Made by a program: the position numbers and the translations under genes
Notes under the pieces: model-generated
The model's input: only the letters and a program-made list of their open reading frames with translations
The model's database searches: none
Told to the model about the DNA's origin: nothing
In this document: piece after piece, positions 22,511 to 34,675 of the stretch
Layout: each line of letters begins with the position of its first letter
Numbering within the stretch: the stretch's first letter is position 1
Source: Krasilnikovozyma curviuscula
Lineage: Eukaryota; Basidiomycota; Tremellomycetes; Cystofilobasidiales; Mrakiaceae
Length of the DNA stretch: 57,858 nt
Assembly: GCA_014825775.1 (NCBI GenBank)
Contig: MVAQ01000132.1
Location: 1 to 57,858 of the forward strand
Direction: 5' to 3'

Positions 22511-23617
22511 ATGAAACTCACAATCCCATCACTTGCACTTGCTCTCGGATTGGCAGCTTTATCCTCGGCGGCTCCAGTCGAAACTTCGAACGACATCCAA
22601 CCTAGAGATTCAAAATGGTCTGCAGGTCCATTTTATGACGTGAGTGGATCTCCCTTGCCCCAAAGGAGAAAAAAAATCCCCGCTTGTTCTGACCTTCTAA
22701 ATCTACTGTAAGGTCGCTGTTGAGAAAAGAGACGTAACTGTAAGTATGATGTCCTTTCATCTCGATCCTCTATCCACCGAAGAACTAATCTGAACCTTTT
22801 CTCCGACTGGTAGCTCCCTGTTGATGCCAACGCCAATCAACTCATTGGAGAACTACTGAAGCTATTAGGGATTAGTTCATCCGGTACAACAGGGTCGGGC
22901 TCTACCGTGTCCCTTGGGTCACTCGGTATTTTGAAAAGAGATGTTACCGTAAGCGCCTTCTTTTTCTTTCCCCACATAAACCAATACATACTCTATCTCA
23001 CCTCCTTCCCTTTCGGTAGATCCCAGCTGGTGTTGATGTCAATCAGCTTCTTGGACAGATCTTGAAGCTGCTCGGAATTGACTCGACTAGTACTACAGGA
23101 ACAGGGTCGACCATCAGCCTTGGCTCTCTCGGGATTCTTAAGCGAGAGTTTGATATGGACAAGAGAAATGTAACAGTATGTATTACTCTTTTTCTTCCTC
23201 CTTAGCTATTTCTGCGGAAGAAGCTCAACGAATCGTGTCTTTTTTTTTACGATGCAGCTCCCAGTTGCAGCGAACGCCAACCAGCTGATTGGCGAAATTC
23301 TCAAGCTTCTGGGAATTAGCTCAACTGGTACTACCGGAAAAGGAAGCACAGTTAATCTTGGCTCACTGGGTATCTTGAAGAGAGCTGTCACTGTACGTGC
23401 TGTCTACCCATCAGATCTGCGAACCTTCATGGTAGATGCTCACCGCTGATTGTTGTGAAAATAGATCCCAGCGGGTGTCGACGTAAATCAACTTCTGGGA
23501 CAGATTCTTAGTATCTTGGGCATAAGCTCAACCGGAACCTCTGCGACTGGTCAGCCTATCAATATTAGCTCTCTGGGGTTAGGTTTGAAGAGAGATGCTG
23601 AGGGCGTGCAAGCGTAA
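22511..23617 (+). CDS. Secreted Kex2-processed repeat precursor, four amphipathic peptides
   Basis: Six phase-0 exons: 22511-22639, 22713-22739, 22814-22948, 23020-23175, 23258-23392 and 23465-23617; 244 residues. The N-terminus is a signal peptide (MKLTIPSLALALGLAALSSA then APVE). After a short pro-region come four related units, each ending at Lys-Arg: unit 1 (LPVDANANQLIGELLKLLGI), unit 2 (IPAGVDVNQLLGQILKLLGI), unit 3 (LPVAANANQLIGEILKLLGI) and unit 4 (IPAGVDVNQLLGQILSILGI). Each continues into a Ser/Thr/Gly segment and SLGSLGILKR. Units 1 and 3 form type A, 2 and 4 type B. Units 2 and 3 are separated by an extra EFDMDKR spacer; the tail is DAEGVQA. No cysteines. Processing by Kex2 in the Golgi would release peptides of about 43 residues. 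Architecture matches fungal KEP-type precursors (e.g. repellents); this family is not one I recognise. Confidence 0.85.
22731..23599 (+). repeat. A-B-A-B coding repeat, one unit per exon
   Basis: The four peptide units lie on exons 3 to 6. Exons 3 and 5 (type A) are both exactly 135 nt; exon 4 is 156 nt because of the spacer; exon 6 is 153 nt with the tail and stop. Introns always fall after the codons for VT, three residues into each peptide, in phase 0. This is what duplication of a two-exon block would leave. Confidence 0.8.
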
Positions 23618-24152
23618 AAGCGCTCAGCTGTGATGAATATGTATTGATCATCTTCTATGAAACCTGTATTTTTCACTTTCACAAATCATTGTCGTTGCTT
23701 CTACGAAAGTTATTGTTGGTAATGAAGACGCGCGATTCTTGCCCAGGGTGCCACAGATGAAGTTTTTGCAAACTCTGCCTTCTTCTTTTAGTGCTGAGTA
23801 ATCATATTGAATCTACTTCTGACGATTTTGCTCTGCCTTTTCAACACTTGACGTTTTCCGAGGGGCCGTATCTCGTTTTTGCCACGCGCCATCGAAAGAA
23901 ATCAACCGCACGTCTTTCACCCAGCGACTTGTCCTCAAAGCGAACCAACTGCTTCAGCTGCAAACACATCTGTAAGTGAATCCTTCCTGCAAATATGGGT
24001 CCCCTGCTATGAGTCGCAAACTGACTTGCTCCTTTGCCCTGCCTTGGTCTACGTTGGCTCTCACTGGGTACTCACTCAACTTTCTCACCCAGCAGCCTTT
24101 CCAACCCCCCTCGTCCCCTCTTCATTACCACCTACACGCCCAAGCATCCACC
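23618..24152. other. intergenic region between repeat precursor and MAD2
   Basis: 3' flank of the precursor gene and 5' flank of MAD2, both on the plus strand. Short frames only; a CCACC-type leader precedes the MAD2 ATG. Confidence 0.4.
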
Positions 24153-25345
24153 ATGGCGACCGCCCAGAGATCGAAACAAAAACAAGAGCAGGTCGTTACC
24201 TTGAAAGGCTCGACGAAAATGGTGACTGAGTTCTTCGAATACGGCGTGGTGAGCTTTCCCTTTACTGCTTGATCTGTTCTGTTCTACGCCATGCTTACCC
24301 GGTGGCATCCTTATCCGTTTGGGGTGATTCTAGAGCTCTATTCTGTATCAGAGAGGTATCTATCCTCCTGATGACTTCAAAATGGTGAAAAAGTGAGCTT
24401 GCTTGACTTTGCCTGTTGCACCACCAACACTCCATTAGCTCGTCCTCCTTAACTCACCTCTCTCCGTACCCAAATAACTATCAGATATGGTCTTCCAATG
24501 CTCCTCACTACCGACGAATCCCTCCAAACGTACCTCACCAGCATAATGACCCAAATCGAAGACTGGCTGCTCTCGTCCCAGCTATCTCGTCTCGTGCTCG
24601 CTGTTATCTCAAAAGATACGCTAGAGACTCTGGAGAGATGGAGTTTTGATATCTCCCATGAAGGGACCGTAGAGGGTGTCGAGAAGGTGGCTGATATTCC
24701 GGGGCAGACTTTGTGAGTTGGATCTGTCTCTTGGTTGACTTCATCTCAGTTGGGCCGAGAGCGTTCCCAATACTTGACTGGGTTGAAACATGGAGTTTTC
24801 TGTTATCATTGTTCTGCTGATGGTGCTGAATGTGAGAAACCGATCCCTGACATCTCTTGTCAATCATCTCGATTTTCATTCAGAATCAACGACGCCGATC
24901 CAACGACAAAGCCCAAGAAGCAGAAGACCGAGAAGGAAATTCAGGCAGATATTAGAGAAATAATGAAGCAGATCAGCGCTAGTGTTACCTTCCTTCCAAC
25001 GCTAGATGAACCATGTATGTCTGTCTCGCCCACATCTGTTCTCCTTAATTTGCTTGCGTCAGTGACTAATCTCTCGTATTTGCTCCTTCCTTCTTTTCGT
25101 CAAATTTTCTCTCGTAATGTTCATTGGTGCATGTCTGCTCATCCACGCAATTCCATCAATTTGTCACAGGCACATTCAACATCCTTGCTTACACCTCGAC
25201 GTCTTCCGAAATCCCCGTTCAATGGCAGCCGTCGTCCGCACACCTCATCGACTCTGAACGTGTGGAACAAGTCAGGCTGAGGAGCTTCTCGACCAACGTT
25301 CATCGGTTGGAGGGCATGGTCGCGTATAGATTGGGCTACGATTAG
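24153..25345 (+). CDS. MAD2: MAD2, spindle assembly checkpoint HORMA protein
   Basis: HORMA-domain checkpoint protein that binds Mad1 and Cdc20 at unattached kinetochores and blocks the anaphase-promoting complex. Exons join as VTLKGSTKMVTEFFEYGV, SSILYQRGIYPPDDFKMVKK, YGLPMLLTTDESLQTYL, VLAVISKDTLETLERWSFDI, then KTEKEIQADIREIMKQISAS with VTFLPTLDEPCTFNILAYT and finally EIPVQWQPSSAHLID to NVHRLEGMVAYRLGYD. The ILYQRGIYPP and LERWSFDI blocks and the C-terminal safety-belt segment are MAD2 signatures rather than Rev7 or Hop1. Five or so introns; length near the usual 205-215 residues. The ATG sits in a CACCATGG context. Confidence 0.94.
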
Positions 25346-25591
25346 TCATGTCGGTGGGGATGGAGGTTGGTAGCTGCAGGTGGGTGGAAGACGGATTTCT
25401 CTTTCCTGATAAGTGACGATGTATATAGTAGCTCTGTAAAGTGATGAAGAAGACATCATATTTCTTCAGCCTTTCGCGTCTTTGTCGCGCAAAGATATCC
25501 AGTCTAGCAATATAACGTCCCTTTGGAGGAAGTTGCATATCACTGGAAGAGCAATTACCTACTTGTACCACAGCATTATTAACAGATTCGC

Positions 25592-27159
25592 CTAAGAATA
25601 ACTTGGTGGAGGAACATCCGCCGCAATCTTCCCACTTGCAACCCCCTCCAAGATACCTTGTCTCACGCTCTGCAGCCTGCCCCTCGCATCTTCCAACTCT
25701 CTCCCCGCTCCCTTCAGTTGCAGTTGCAGGCCTTCCAAATGAGTCTTTGACTGGCCAACAATATTGAGCAGACTCGCATGAACTTTGTTTAAGTTGAGTG
25801 CGGCCCTTTGGATCTTTTCGTGGAAAGCCATGTCGCTGAAGATGTTATCGAAGAAGATGTCGCCCATCAGATTCCTGTTTCATGAATTCCAATAAAGTGA
25901 CGTCAGTGAAATGATTCGGAAAAACTGATGATGGAATGCGTAGTACCCTTGAGGCATCTGAACACTCTGCAAGTCGCCAATCATCGGCTGCAATCTCTGA
26001 GCCTGCATGACCATAATCCTTGCTTGATCGGCGGACCTCTGAGCTTCAGACAACGCGTTACGTTCCATCATGTCCGCCATACCTCCTCCACCCCACATGT
26101 CCCACGTTGATGCTTGTTCCGCCTGAAGAGGGAAAATAAAGATCAGTTTCTGACCTCCTCAGGTCGAAAAGGCGATGGGGACCTACCTCGGAAGCACTTT
26201 GAGCTGCACGTTTCATCAGCATGTTAGCCTCTTGTAACAGTCCTAGAGCTCGCTGTTCGTTCGTGACGGCGCCTTGGATCTAGGTTTGTGGGGAACATAC
26301 AGGATGGATTGTCAGAATTCAGTTCAACCCATACTAGTTCTTGTCTTCGGACGTACTCGATTGAATTCCTCAGATGCAGTTCCGTAGGCAATCTCAGCAA
26401 AGTCTTCGTTTGGAAAGGATGGCGTCGGACCAGAGAAGACGCGGCTGTACAGCTCGTCGAGCAGCTTTTGGAGGTGCTGGTGCTGAGCTGCGATAGGCTC
26501 CAGACGAGTGATCTATTGATATTAGCGCAAACGATTAAGATATATTGTGAGTTGAGACTGCTCTTGAGCTTCAGCAAAAAATAAAAATAAAATAAAAATA
26601 CAGAAAACTCACGTCGCCCTGAAGGGACCCAACCTGTCTCTCGAGCTCCTGGACCCTAGATCTCGCACTCTGCTCCAAGCCAAAAGCCTGAACATACTCC
26701 TTCTCCTCTTTGGACTCCTTCTCAGAGAGGACTGTCTTGTTCGAGCGAGGGTGTTGGATTTTGACCCAAAGACGGGAGGCAGTACGTTCCTTGATGGCCT
26801 GCCATTCCTTGAACTCTTTCTTGCTGTAGTGTTTCCAACGATCGTACACAAAGAACGAAAGAAATCCAGGCAAATTAGATGTTTCTCAGAAGCTGCTTTA
26901 GAAATGGAGAGAGGAAAGGAAACTCACGTCGATGCCTCGAGTTCCGTGACGGACTTCTTCTCCTTATTGAGCTCCTTCTGCACCCAGTCCAAGTTCTCTT
27001 TCACTTGATTGAGAGTGGGAGAGGCGTAGTCTACCTCATGGATCGCCTGGAGGAGCGCAGTGTGCTGAAACGGGATATATGAAAAGGAAAGATTGAGTTT
27101 GAGAGCATGTGCAAGGGAAAGGAAGATCAATTGACCTCTGAAGCTGCTTCTTTTGACAT
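25592..27159 (-). CDS. conserved-looking coiled-coil protein, family not recognised
   Basis: The ATG at 27159 gives MSKEAASE, then exons HTALLQAIHEVDYASPTLNQ, VKENLDWVQKELNKEKKSVT, then LPGFLSFFVYDRWKHYSKKE and FKEWQAIKERTASRLWVKIQ, a basic KHPRSNKT-like stretch, a coiled coil (SRVQELERQVGSLQGD), ITRLEPIAAQHQHLQKLLDE, then IAYGTASEEFNRIQGAVTNE and a C-terminal half with MWGGGGMADMMERNALSEAQ and HEKIQRAALNLNKVHASLLN. It ends ADVPPPSYS. Six or seven introns, about 380 residues. The Tyr-rich PPPSY tail could be a WW- or Nedd4-type binding site (PPSY). Helical throughout; no enzyme motif. Convergent with MAD2 across 246 bases. Confidence 0.7.
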
Positions 27160-27371
27160 TTTAAATGGTGACTATGATTGATGAATGTCAATGTGAGTGT
27201 TGAGTGCAGCTCAATAAAGTGGTCGAGTGCTGAGGCACTTTATAGGAACGGATCAGGCTGTGTACAAAAGATCGGCATCCTCAAAGCCATTCGGTATATT
27301 GCCAAGTGGCGTGCGTCATTTGTTTACGATCTCTGACTGTATACAAATGAGAGACATCAAGGCAAGTATGT

Positions 27372-28541
27372 TTAAAGATATTCTCCCAGCAAGCTCCTAT
27401 CTACCAACCCACTCTCCAGCATCCGCTTCGTCCACGCCGACAGGCACGGCAGCGTCTCATGATGCCACAGGCCATCCATCAGATCGGGCGTGAGGGTCCC
27501 CGATGCGTATTGCCCTAGAGAACGAATAACAAAATGTGTCAGGGATTCGTTTATTCAGCAAATAAAGTTAGAGAAGCGTACCGAAGAGAACGAAATCAGC
27601 GTGCGAAGGTTCATCTCCACCAGCAATCCATCCTTTTCCCTGCTTTCTAGCATTATGATCCATTAACATCCTCTCTATGACCATCAGCTTTGTCCTAGTG
27701 CTCGCTAGTGCCTTCTCTTTGGCCTCGGGGTTGAGAAGGAAGGTGAGTAAGTCTTGGATACGCTCAGGACCGCCAAGTTGGGACTCGAACATTTCTTTTG
27801 AGGCCTGGTCTGCGGATTTCCATCTCTTCAAAAGGTGTTGTTGGTTAGATAGGAGAGGAGGACGAAAGAAGACAGTTGGTCATATCGCCGTAGGAGATGT
27901 CGAAGAAAGGACGTACGGGAATCACTATGAACGGCCGGAGATCTTGACCGAGAACTCTACCGTAGAACTCTAAGAAACGGGAAAGGGCCTTTCCTTCCTC
28001 TGAGCCAAAGAGAGATTTCCCTGCTTGGTGGGCGGCGACAGTTTCCTCGAGCTAATAACGGGAGAAATGTAGGTAAGAAGAGAGCTGCGTCAGTCCCAAC
28101 AACAACATGGGAGAACTAAGAGATAATATGTAAAAAATTGACTCACGTGGAGAGCAATGTCGTAGCTATCGTACACATATTTTGGTGTCGACCCATCGGT
28201 GTACTCGAGCATCGGTACGGTGACCCCAGAGATCCCAATCTGCGTTGCTAGATCAGTCCTAATCTGAGAAGCGGTGAATGGTTTCATCGGGAGGGTCCCT
28301 GTAGAGTGATCAGAGGCCGCGAAGTGGGGATGACTCACTTCGAGGTTCGTATGAGGGATCATCTTCTCAGGTTTGATGCCCAAGTAAGCCAGGTCAAGGA
28401 TACTTATGAAAAGAAAAAAATATTAAGTAAGTAAGCAGAGATGAAAACGTGAAAAGTAAAGTCCACCAACGTCTTCCATACGTTTGGTGAATAGACTGCT
28501 GTGAGCTCGTGAGAATACGTGTGAGAATGCAAAATGACCAT
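27372..28541 (-). CDS. Glutathione S-transferase-like protein
   Basis: The ATG at 28541 gives MVILHSHTYSHELTAVYSPN and VWKTILDLAYLGIKPE, with the first intron inside KT. SPNVWKT and GISGVTVPMLEYTDG (the cis-Pro strand TVP) and YDSYDIALHLEETV form the thioredoxin-like N-domain. The C-domain follows (GKALSRFLEFYGRVLGQDLR, RTKLMVIERMLMDHNARKQG, GGDEPSHADFVLFG) and ends MLESGLVDRSLLGEYL, with stop at 27372. About 300 residues with four introns. The pattern resembles fungal/bacterial beta-etherase-like GSTs with an SPNxWK active-site start (Ser as catalytic residue). Substrate unknown. The 5' end of this gene is one boundary of the duplicated block nearby. Confidence 0.8.
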
Positions 28542-29015
28542 GGTGGGAATGTAATTAAGTGGTGTTTCTCTGTTGTTGCTGAGAGGGAGAGGGGAAAAGT
28601 GGGAAGAAGATTATGAGAGGGAGGGGGACGCCGATGGGTGGAAAGCTAAGCGAGCTAGTTGCATATAGCAGCTCTTTAGATTAGCGAAGCATTCGCCAAG
28701 ATCCATGAATGCAACTTTAGTGCTTCGTTGTAGAAACAGCCATGTGCAATCCGGGCTGGGTACTATTCAGGTCAAAACACCCCCTCATTGAGGCACAACA
28801 GTGCAGCTTTGCGCCACGAAATCAGTCATATTCCCATTCTTAACGTTACAGTGCGTTAAATTGGATGTGGAAGTGAAGAAGATCTGATAGGGACTCACAC
28901 TATGGCCCGTTCGATCTTCAAAAATCGTTGATGAGCCACCCCTGCAGTAGTAATATTGAGATTCACCAGCGCCCTCAGTTTGTATTCAAGGACATGTCCG
29001 TCCTTTAAGGAAACC
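28521..29015. repeat. copy 1 of duplicated noncoding block (GST 5' end and upstream)
   Basis: Starts inside GST exon 1 and runs upstream of the gene. It is repeated, in the same orientation and with many substitutions, at about 31157-31650. Shared landmarks are TTGTTGCTGAGAGGGAGAGG, GGGGGACGCCGATGGG and CACGAAATCAGTC. Confidence 0.8.
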
Positions 29016-29427
29016 TTACTTGTCATTAACATACAGTCTTCACATCCAAATCATTCTAACCTCAACCTTGTTTACATTTGCTATACAGCGAACGACGTTA
29101 CGTCGGTATAATAAGCGTTACTCTCAATCCAAGAAATGGTCGTCTCAAATGACAGCAGTGATCGTCGAGCTCGCCAAAGCACTTTTCTCGTGCCGACACT
29201 GATGCTCTCGATCATCAGAAGATTCATCTACCCTATTGAAAAGGAATTCAGCTCATTAAAAGGTGTTAAATAGAAGAGAAGAGGAAAAGCAGGATGGCTA
29301 ATGAACGACATCTCAAAATAGACTACCGGCGATCAATTTGCCTGCCGATCTTTTCGGCCCTTTTCTTCACACGTCCCTGTTCCTTTCTCTCACTCAACCC
29401 TCACCCACATTCTCAGAACAGCACAAG
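29016..29427 (+). other. 5' flank of GPI-protein gene A with a short upstream frame
   Basis: Nearly collinear with 30186-30557 upstream of gene B. It contains an ATG at 29136 opening a 45-codon frame that stops at 29273 (MVVSNDSSDRRARQST...). The matching frame at 30269 upstream of gene B keeps the first two dozen codons. Whether this is a uORF, a small gene or chance is open. Confidence 0.45.
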
Positions 29428-29996
29428 ATGCGTCTTTCTTTCTCTTTGCTTGCTATCTTCCTCACGTCCCTGGTCCACGTCAATGCGATCTACATGGGCG
29501 GCCTTGCAAACTCAATCATCAAAGGACAACTCCTCAACATTACATGGGGAGGTTCACCGCCATACAACCTTACAGTTGCGTACACCAATAAATCTTCCAC
29601 TGCCGTACCCTTCTCTTTTACCAACCCAGGCGGTCACTGGGTACTGTTGAACTCTACATTGACATCGTATTCGATTCCAACTTCTAACTTGACTGTGGGA
29701 ACCAACATGTGAGCCATAATTTTCCTCCTTCGCAGTTATATATGTTGTTAGCCTGGCTGACAGGTCGGTGTTCATGGCATGCCCAGCACATGTGAAATCA
29801 CCGATAGCGTGGGAGGCGGTGAAGCCGCAACACTTACAGTCACCTCTGGCAGTGATGCTATGTTGAAAAGGTAAGAACGCGACACCTTCTCAGCATCATG
29901 ATTTTATCTGATGGATTTTGTGTCGATCGGTGTTGTAGCACGTCCATCGCTGCTTTGGTCGTTATCGCTGCTTTGACCGTCACCCTCAGCGGTTGA
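29428..29996 (+). CDS. GPI-anchored Kre9/Knh1-like surface protein, copy A
   Basis: Small predicted cell-wall or plasma-membrane protein of 140 residues. Three exons: 29428-29708, 29787-29870 and 29939-29996. A signal peptide (MRLSFSLLAIFLTSLVHVNA) is followed by a Kre9/KNH-type beta-sandwich: IIKGQLLNITWGGSPPYNLT, STLTSYSIPTSNLTVGTN and, after the intron, ITCEITDSVGGGEAATLTVT. The C-terminus SGSDAMLKST then SIAALVVIAALTVTLSG is a GPI attachment signal. I chose the acceptor at 29784-29786 because it restores the VGTN-I-T-C-E-I-T-D strand; an earlier AG would put the exon into a frame without the hydrophobic tail. Six N-glycosylation sequons. Tandem paralogue of copy B. Confidence 0.82.
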
Positions 29997-30557
29997 TCGA
30001 TCGTAAACACTGCTAGAAGATTATAGTTGCTTGTATACTAATGGTATAAAATGGGAAAAGAGGGAACTTAGCGTTGGTTATTCCGTATTGTAGACATGCT
30101 GATAAGTTCCAACCACAATAGATATTTCGCTCTAGATACTCTACGAATCCTGAATAGAACTTGTCAGCGACTGGAGTGAGTACTCGAGTCAACCTCACGC
30201 TTGTTCACATATGCTCTACTTTGAACTATGTAACGTCCGTATAATAAGCTTTTCTCTCAATCTAAGAAATGGTCGCCTCGAATGACAGCAGTGATCGTAG
30301 AGCTCGCCAAAGCACCCTTCTCGTGCCGACATTGATGCTCTTGGAGATCTTCAGAAGTTTCATCTCCGCTATTGAAAGAGACTTCAGCTTGTTAACAGAA
30401 GTTGAAAAGAAAAAGAGAGGAATTGCAGGATGGCAAATGAACGACGTCTCAAAACTGCCGCCCGATCAATTTGGCTGCCGATCTTTTCGGCCCTTTTCAC
30501 ACATCCCTGTTCCTTTCTCTCGCTCAACCCTCACCCACATTCTCAGAACAGCACAAG
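29997..30557 (+). other. spacer between GPI genes A and B
   Basis: The first part is the 3' flank of A, including a stretch at 30118-30180 that also occurs at 37645-37708. The second part (from about 30186) is the 5' flank of B, homologous to that of A, with an ATG frame from 30269. Confidence 0.5.
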
Positions 30558-31153
30558 ATGCGTCTTTCATTCTCTTTACTTGCTATCTTCCTCACGTCCC
30601 TGGTCCACGTCAATGCGCTCTACATGTCCGGCACCGGCGTTGTAAACTCAATCATCAAAGGACAACTCCTCAACATCACTTGGGGAGGTGTACCGCCATT
30701 CAACCTCACAGTTGCATTCACAAACAAATCTTCCACTGCCTTGCCATTCTCTGAAATCATTCAAGAGGGCAACTTGGTACTATTCAACACTACACTGACC
30801 ACGTATTTGATTCCTACTTCTAACTTGACTGTGGGAACCAATATGTGAGCCATAAGTTTCATTCTTCGCGTTTATCTATTTTATCATTAGCCTTGCTGAC
30901 AGGTTGATATTCATGGCGTGCCCAGCACATATGGAGTCACCGATAGCGTGGGCGGCGGTGGAGGCACAATACTTTCTGTCACTTCAGGCTGTGATGCTAT
31001 GTTGAAGAGGTAAGACTTTGACACCTTTGAAACACCATGGCTCTCTCCACTGAGAAACTACCTCTTATCGTTCGCGGTGTCGGTCGATGATGCAGCACGT
31101 CCATCGCAGCTTTGGCCGTCCTCGCCGCTCTGACCATCAGCCTCAGTGGCTGA
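30558..31153 (+). CDS. GPI-anchored Kre9/Knh1-like surface protein, copy B
   Basis: Paralogue of copy A with the same exon plan: 30558-30844, 30926-31009 and 31096-31153; 142 residues. Signal peptide MRLSFSLLAIFLTSLVHVNA is identical to A. ALYMSGTGVVNSIIKGQLLN replaces the A sequence IYMGGLANS. The strand after intron 1 reads ITYGVTDSVGGGGGTILSVT, and the GPI signal is SGCDAMLKST then SIAALAVLAALTISLSG. The KNH domain has diverged most at the edge loops (EIIQEGNLVLFN against TNPGGHWVLLN). Its stop codon is directly followed by a fragment of the GST first exon, so its own 3' flank has been replaced. Confidence 0.82.
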
Positions 31154-31177
31154 TGCGTGAGAATGCAGAATGACCAT
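31154..31177 (-). pseudogene. truncated copy of GST exon 1
   Basis: Minus strand from 31177 reads MVILHSHA, seven of eight residues as in the intact GST start (MVILHSHT). It breaks off at the stop codon of GPI gene B. It is the end of a duplicated block, not a gene. Confidence 0.8.
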
Positions 31178-31650
31178 GGTGAGAAGGGATTAACACGGTG
31201 TTTCTCTGTTGTTGCTGAGAGGGAGAGGACTTAATTGGGAAGAAGATTATGTGAGGAAGGGGGACGCCGATGGGAAGAAGGCGAAGGGCGTTAGTTGTAT
31301 ATGGTTGCTCTTCAGATTAACAACGCATTCGACAAGATTGATGTGTGTAACTGCAGCTCTTCGTTTTAGATACAGCCAAGTGTAATCAGGGCAGGCTGCT
31401 AGTCAGAATAGACCATCCGTAATGAAGTACACAACAACGCAGTGTCACGAAATCAGTCGTTTTTCCATTTCCAAAATTGAAATGCGAAGAATTACACGAA
31501 AAAGTCAGAAGATGTGAAGAAGATTTCACAAGAACAAGCACGGAGGTCTATTCGACCTTCATCTACCCTTCCTGCAGCAATGTTAAAGATTCACTGAAAC
31601 CCTTTGGACTTTTTTCAACGGAATGTGTGCTTGTCAAGGAAAACTTCCCA
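31157..31650. repeat. copy 2 of duplicated noncoding block
   Basis: Diverged direct repeat of 28521-29015. It lies after gene B here, whereas copy 1 lies before gene A, so the second copy of the locus is circularly permuted relative to the first. Confidence 0.75.
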
Positions 31651-31780
31651 AACGTTGTCTTTAAAGAAAGCAAATTAGAACTGGAGTACAGTATTCTAAT
31701 GACGAAAGGAATTTGTCTTTGAAGGTATACAGTGAAGAAACGAAGCAATGGTTAATGCAAAAGATGTGATGGGTCTTGTT

Positions 31781-34104
<2,324 letters not shown>

Positions 34105-34318
34105 ATTGTGCTCTGGTCGTAAGCAAAGTCTGATTCTCAAGGTATAGATGTCCGGATTTTGAGAGTTTGAAGCGTGGTCTTCCTCCAGCTGCATTCAGGT
34201 AACTCTCAACCGGTGCTGGTGGGTGAAAAGTGCCCTGCTGATAAGCCATCGAACAGGCCTATGCTCATATTGGCCTCTGCGATAGCCACCAGCGTCGACA
34301 TTTTGGGACACCGCGCGA

Positions 34319-34334
34319 CGCTCCGTTCGGAGCG
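34319..34334. promoter_or_regulatory. CGCTCCG-TT-CGGAGCG inverted repeat
   Basis: Perfect 7-base arms around a 2-base spacer, with CCG-TT-CGG at the centre. Binuclear zinc-cluster proteins recognise paired CGG triplets, and two such regulators lie within 10 kb, so this is a candidate binding site (inference). Confidence 0.5.
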
Positions 34335-34583
34335 CTACCGTTTGATTCAAAATTTCTGAGTAGATGACGACAGGTCGCTCTATCGGACTGAAAGTTCGTA
34401 AACGGTTAAGAAAACGAAAAAAGAAGGGTAAAGCAGAGGAACTAAAAACCAAAATAGAAAATGCGAGTGATTTTTGGCTACAAAGACGAGGATACGCCGC
34501 GCTCCAGACGCTCTTTCGGGCCAGGTGGACGGGGTTTCGCACAAACCGACAGCCCTTATCGTCCACCAGACCAGCAAAATGGA

Positions 34584-34590
34584 TATATAA
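34584..34590 (+). promoter_or_regulatory. TATA box of the transporter gene
   Basis: TATATAA 86 bases upstream of the transporter ATG. Confidence 0.55.
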
Positions 34591-34675
34591 CAGCAAGACC
34601 ATCTGATCCATCAGGATCTTTTCTTTACCCAAACCTCTCCTTTTTTACCATTACTCTGTTCTTTTGAGTCCTACC

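Larger units (their letters stand above)
34105..34675. promoter_or_regulatory. divergent GH1 / transporter promoter
   Basis: 571 bases between two divergent start codons. It contains the inverted repeat at 34319-34334 and a TATA box at 34584-34590. Long shadow frames on both strands carry no domain. Confidence 0.6.

Noticed and set aside
29709..29875. Alternative reading of GPI gene A continuing VFMACPAHVKSP
   Set aside because: That frame loses the GPI hydrophobic tail; using the acceptor at 29784-29786 restores a KNH strand in both A and B.
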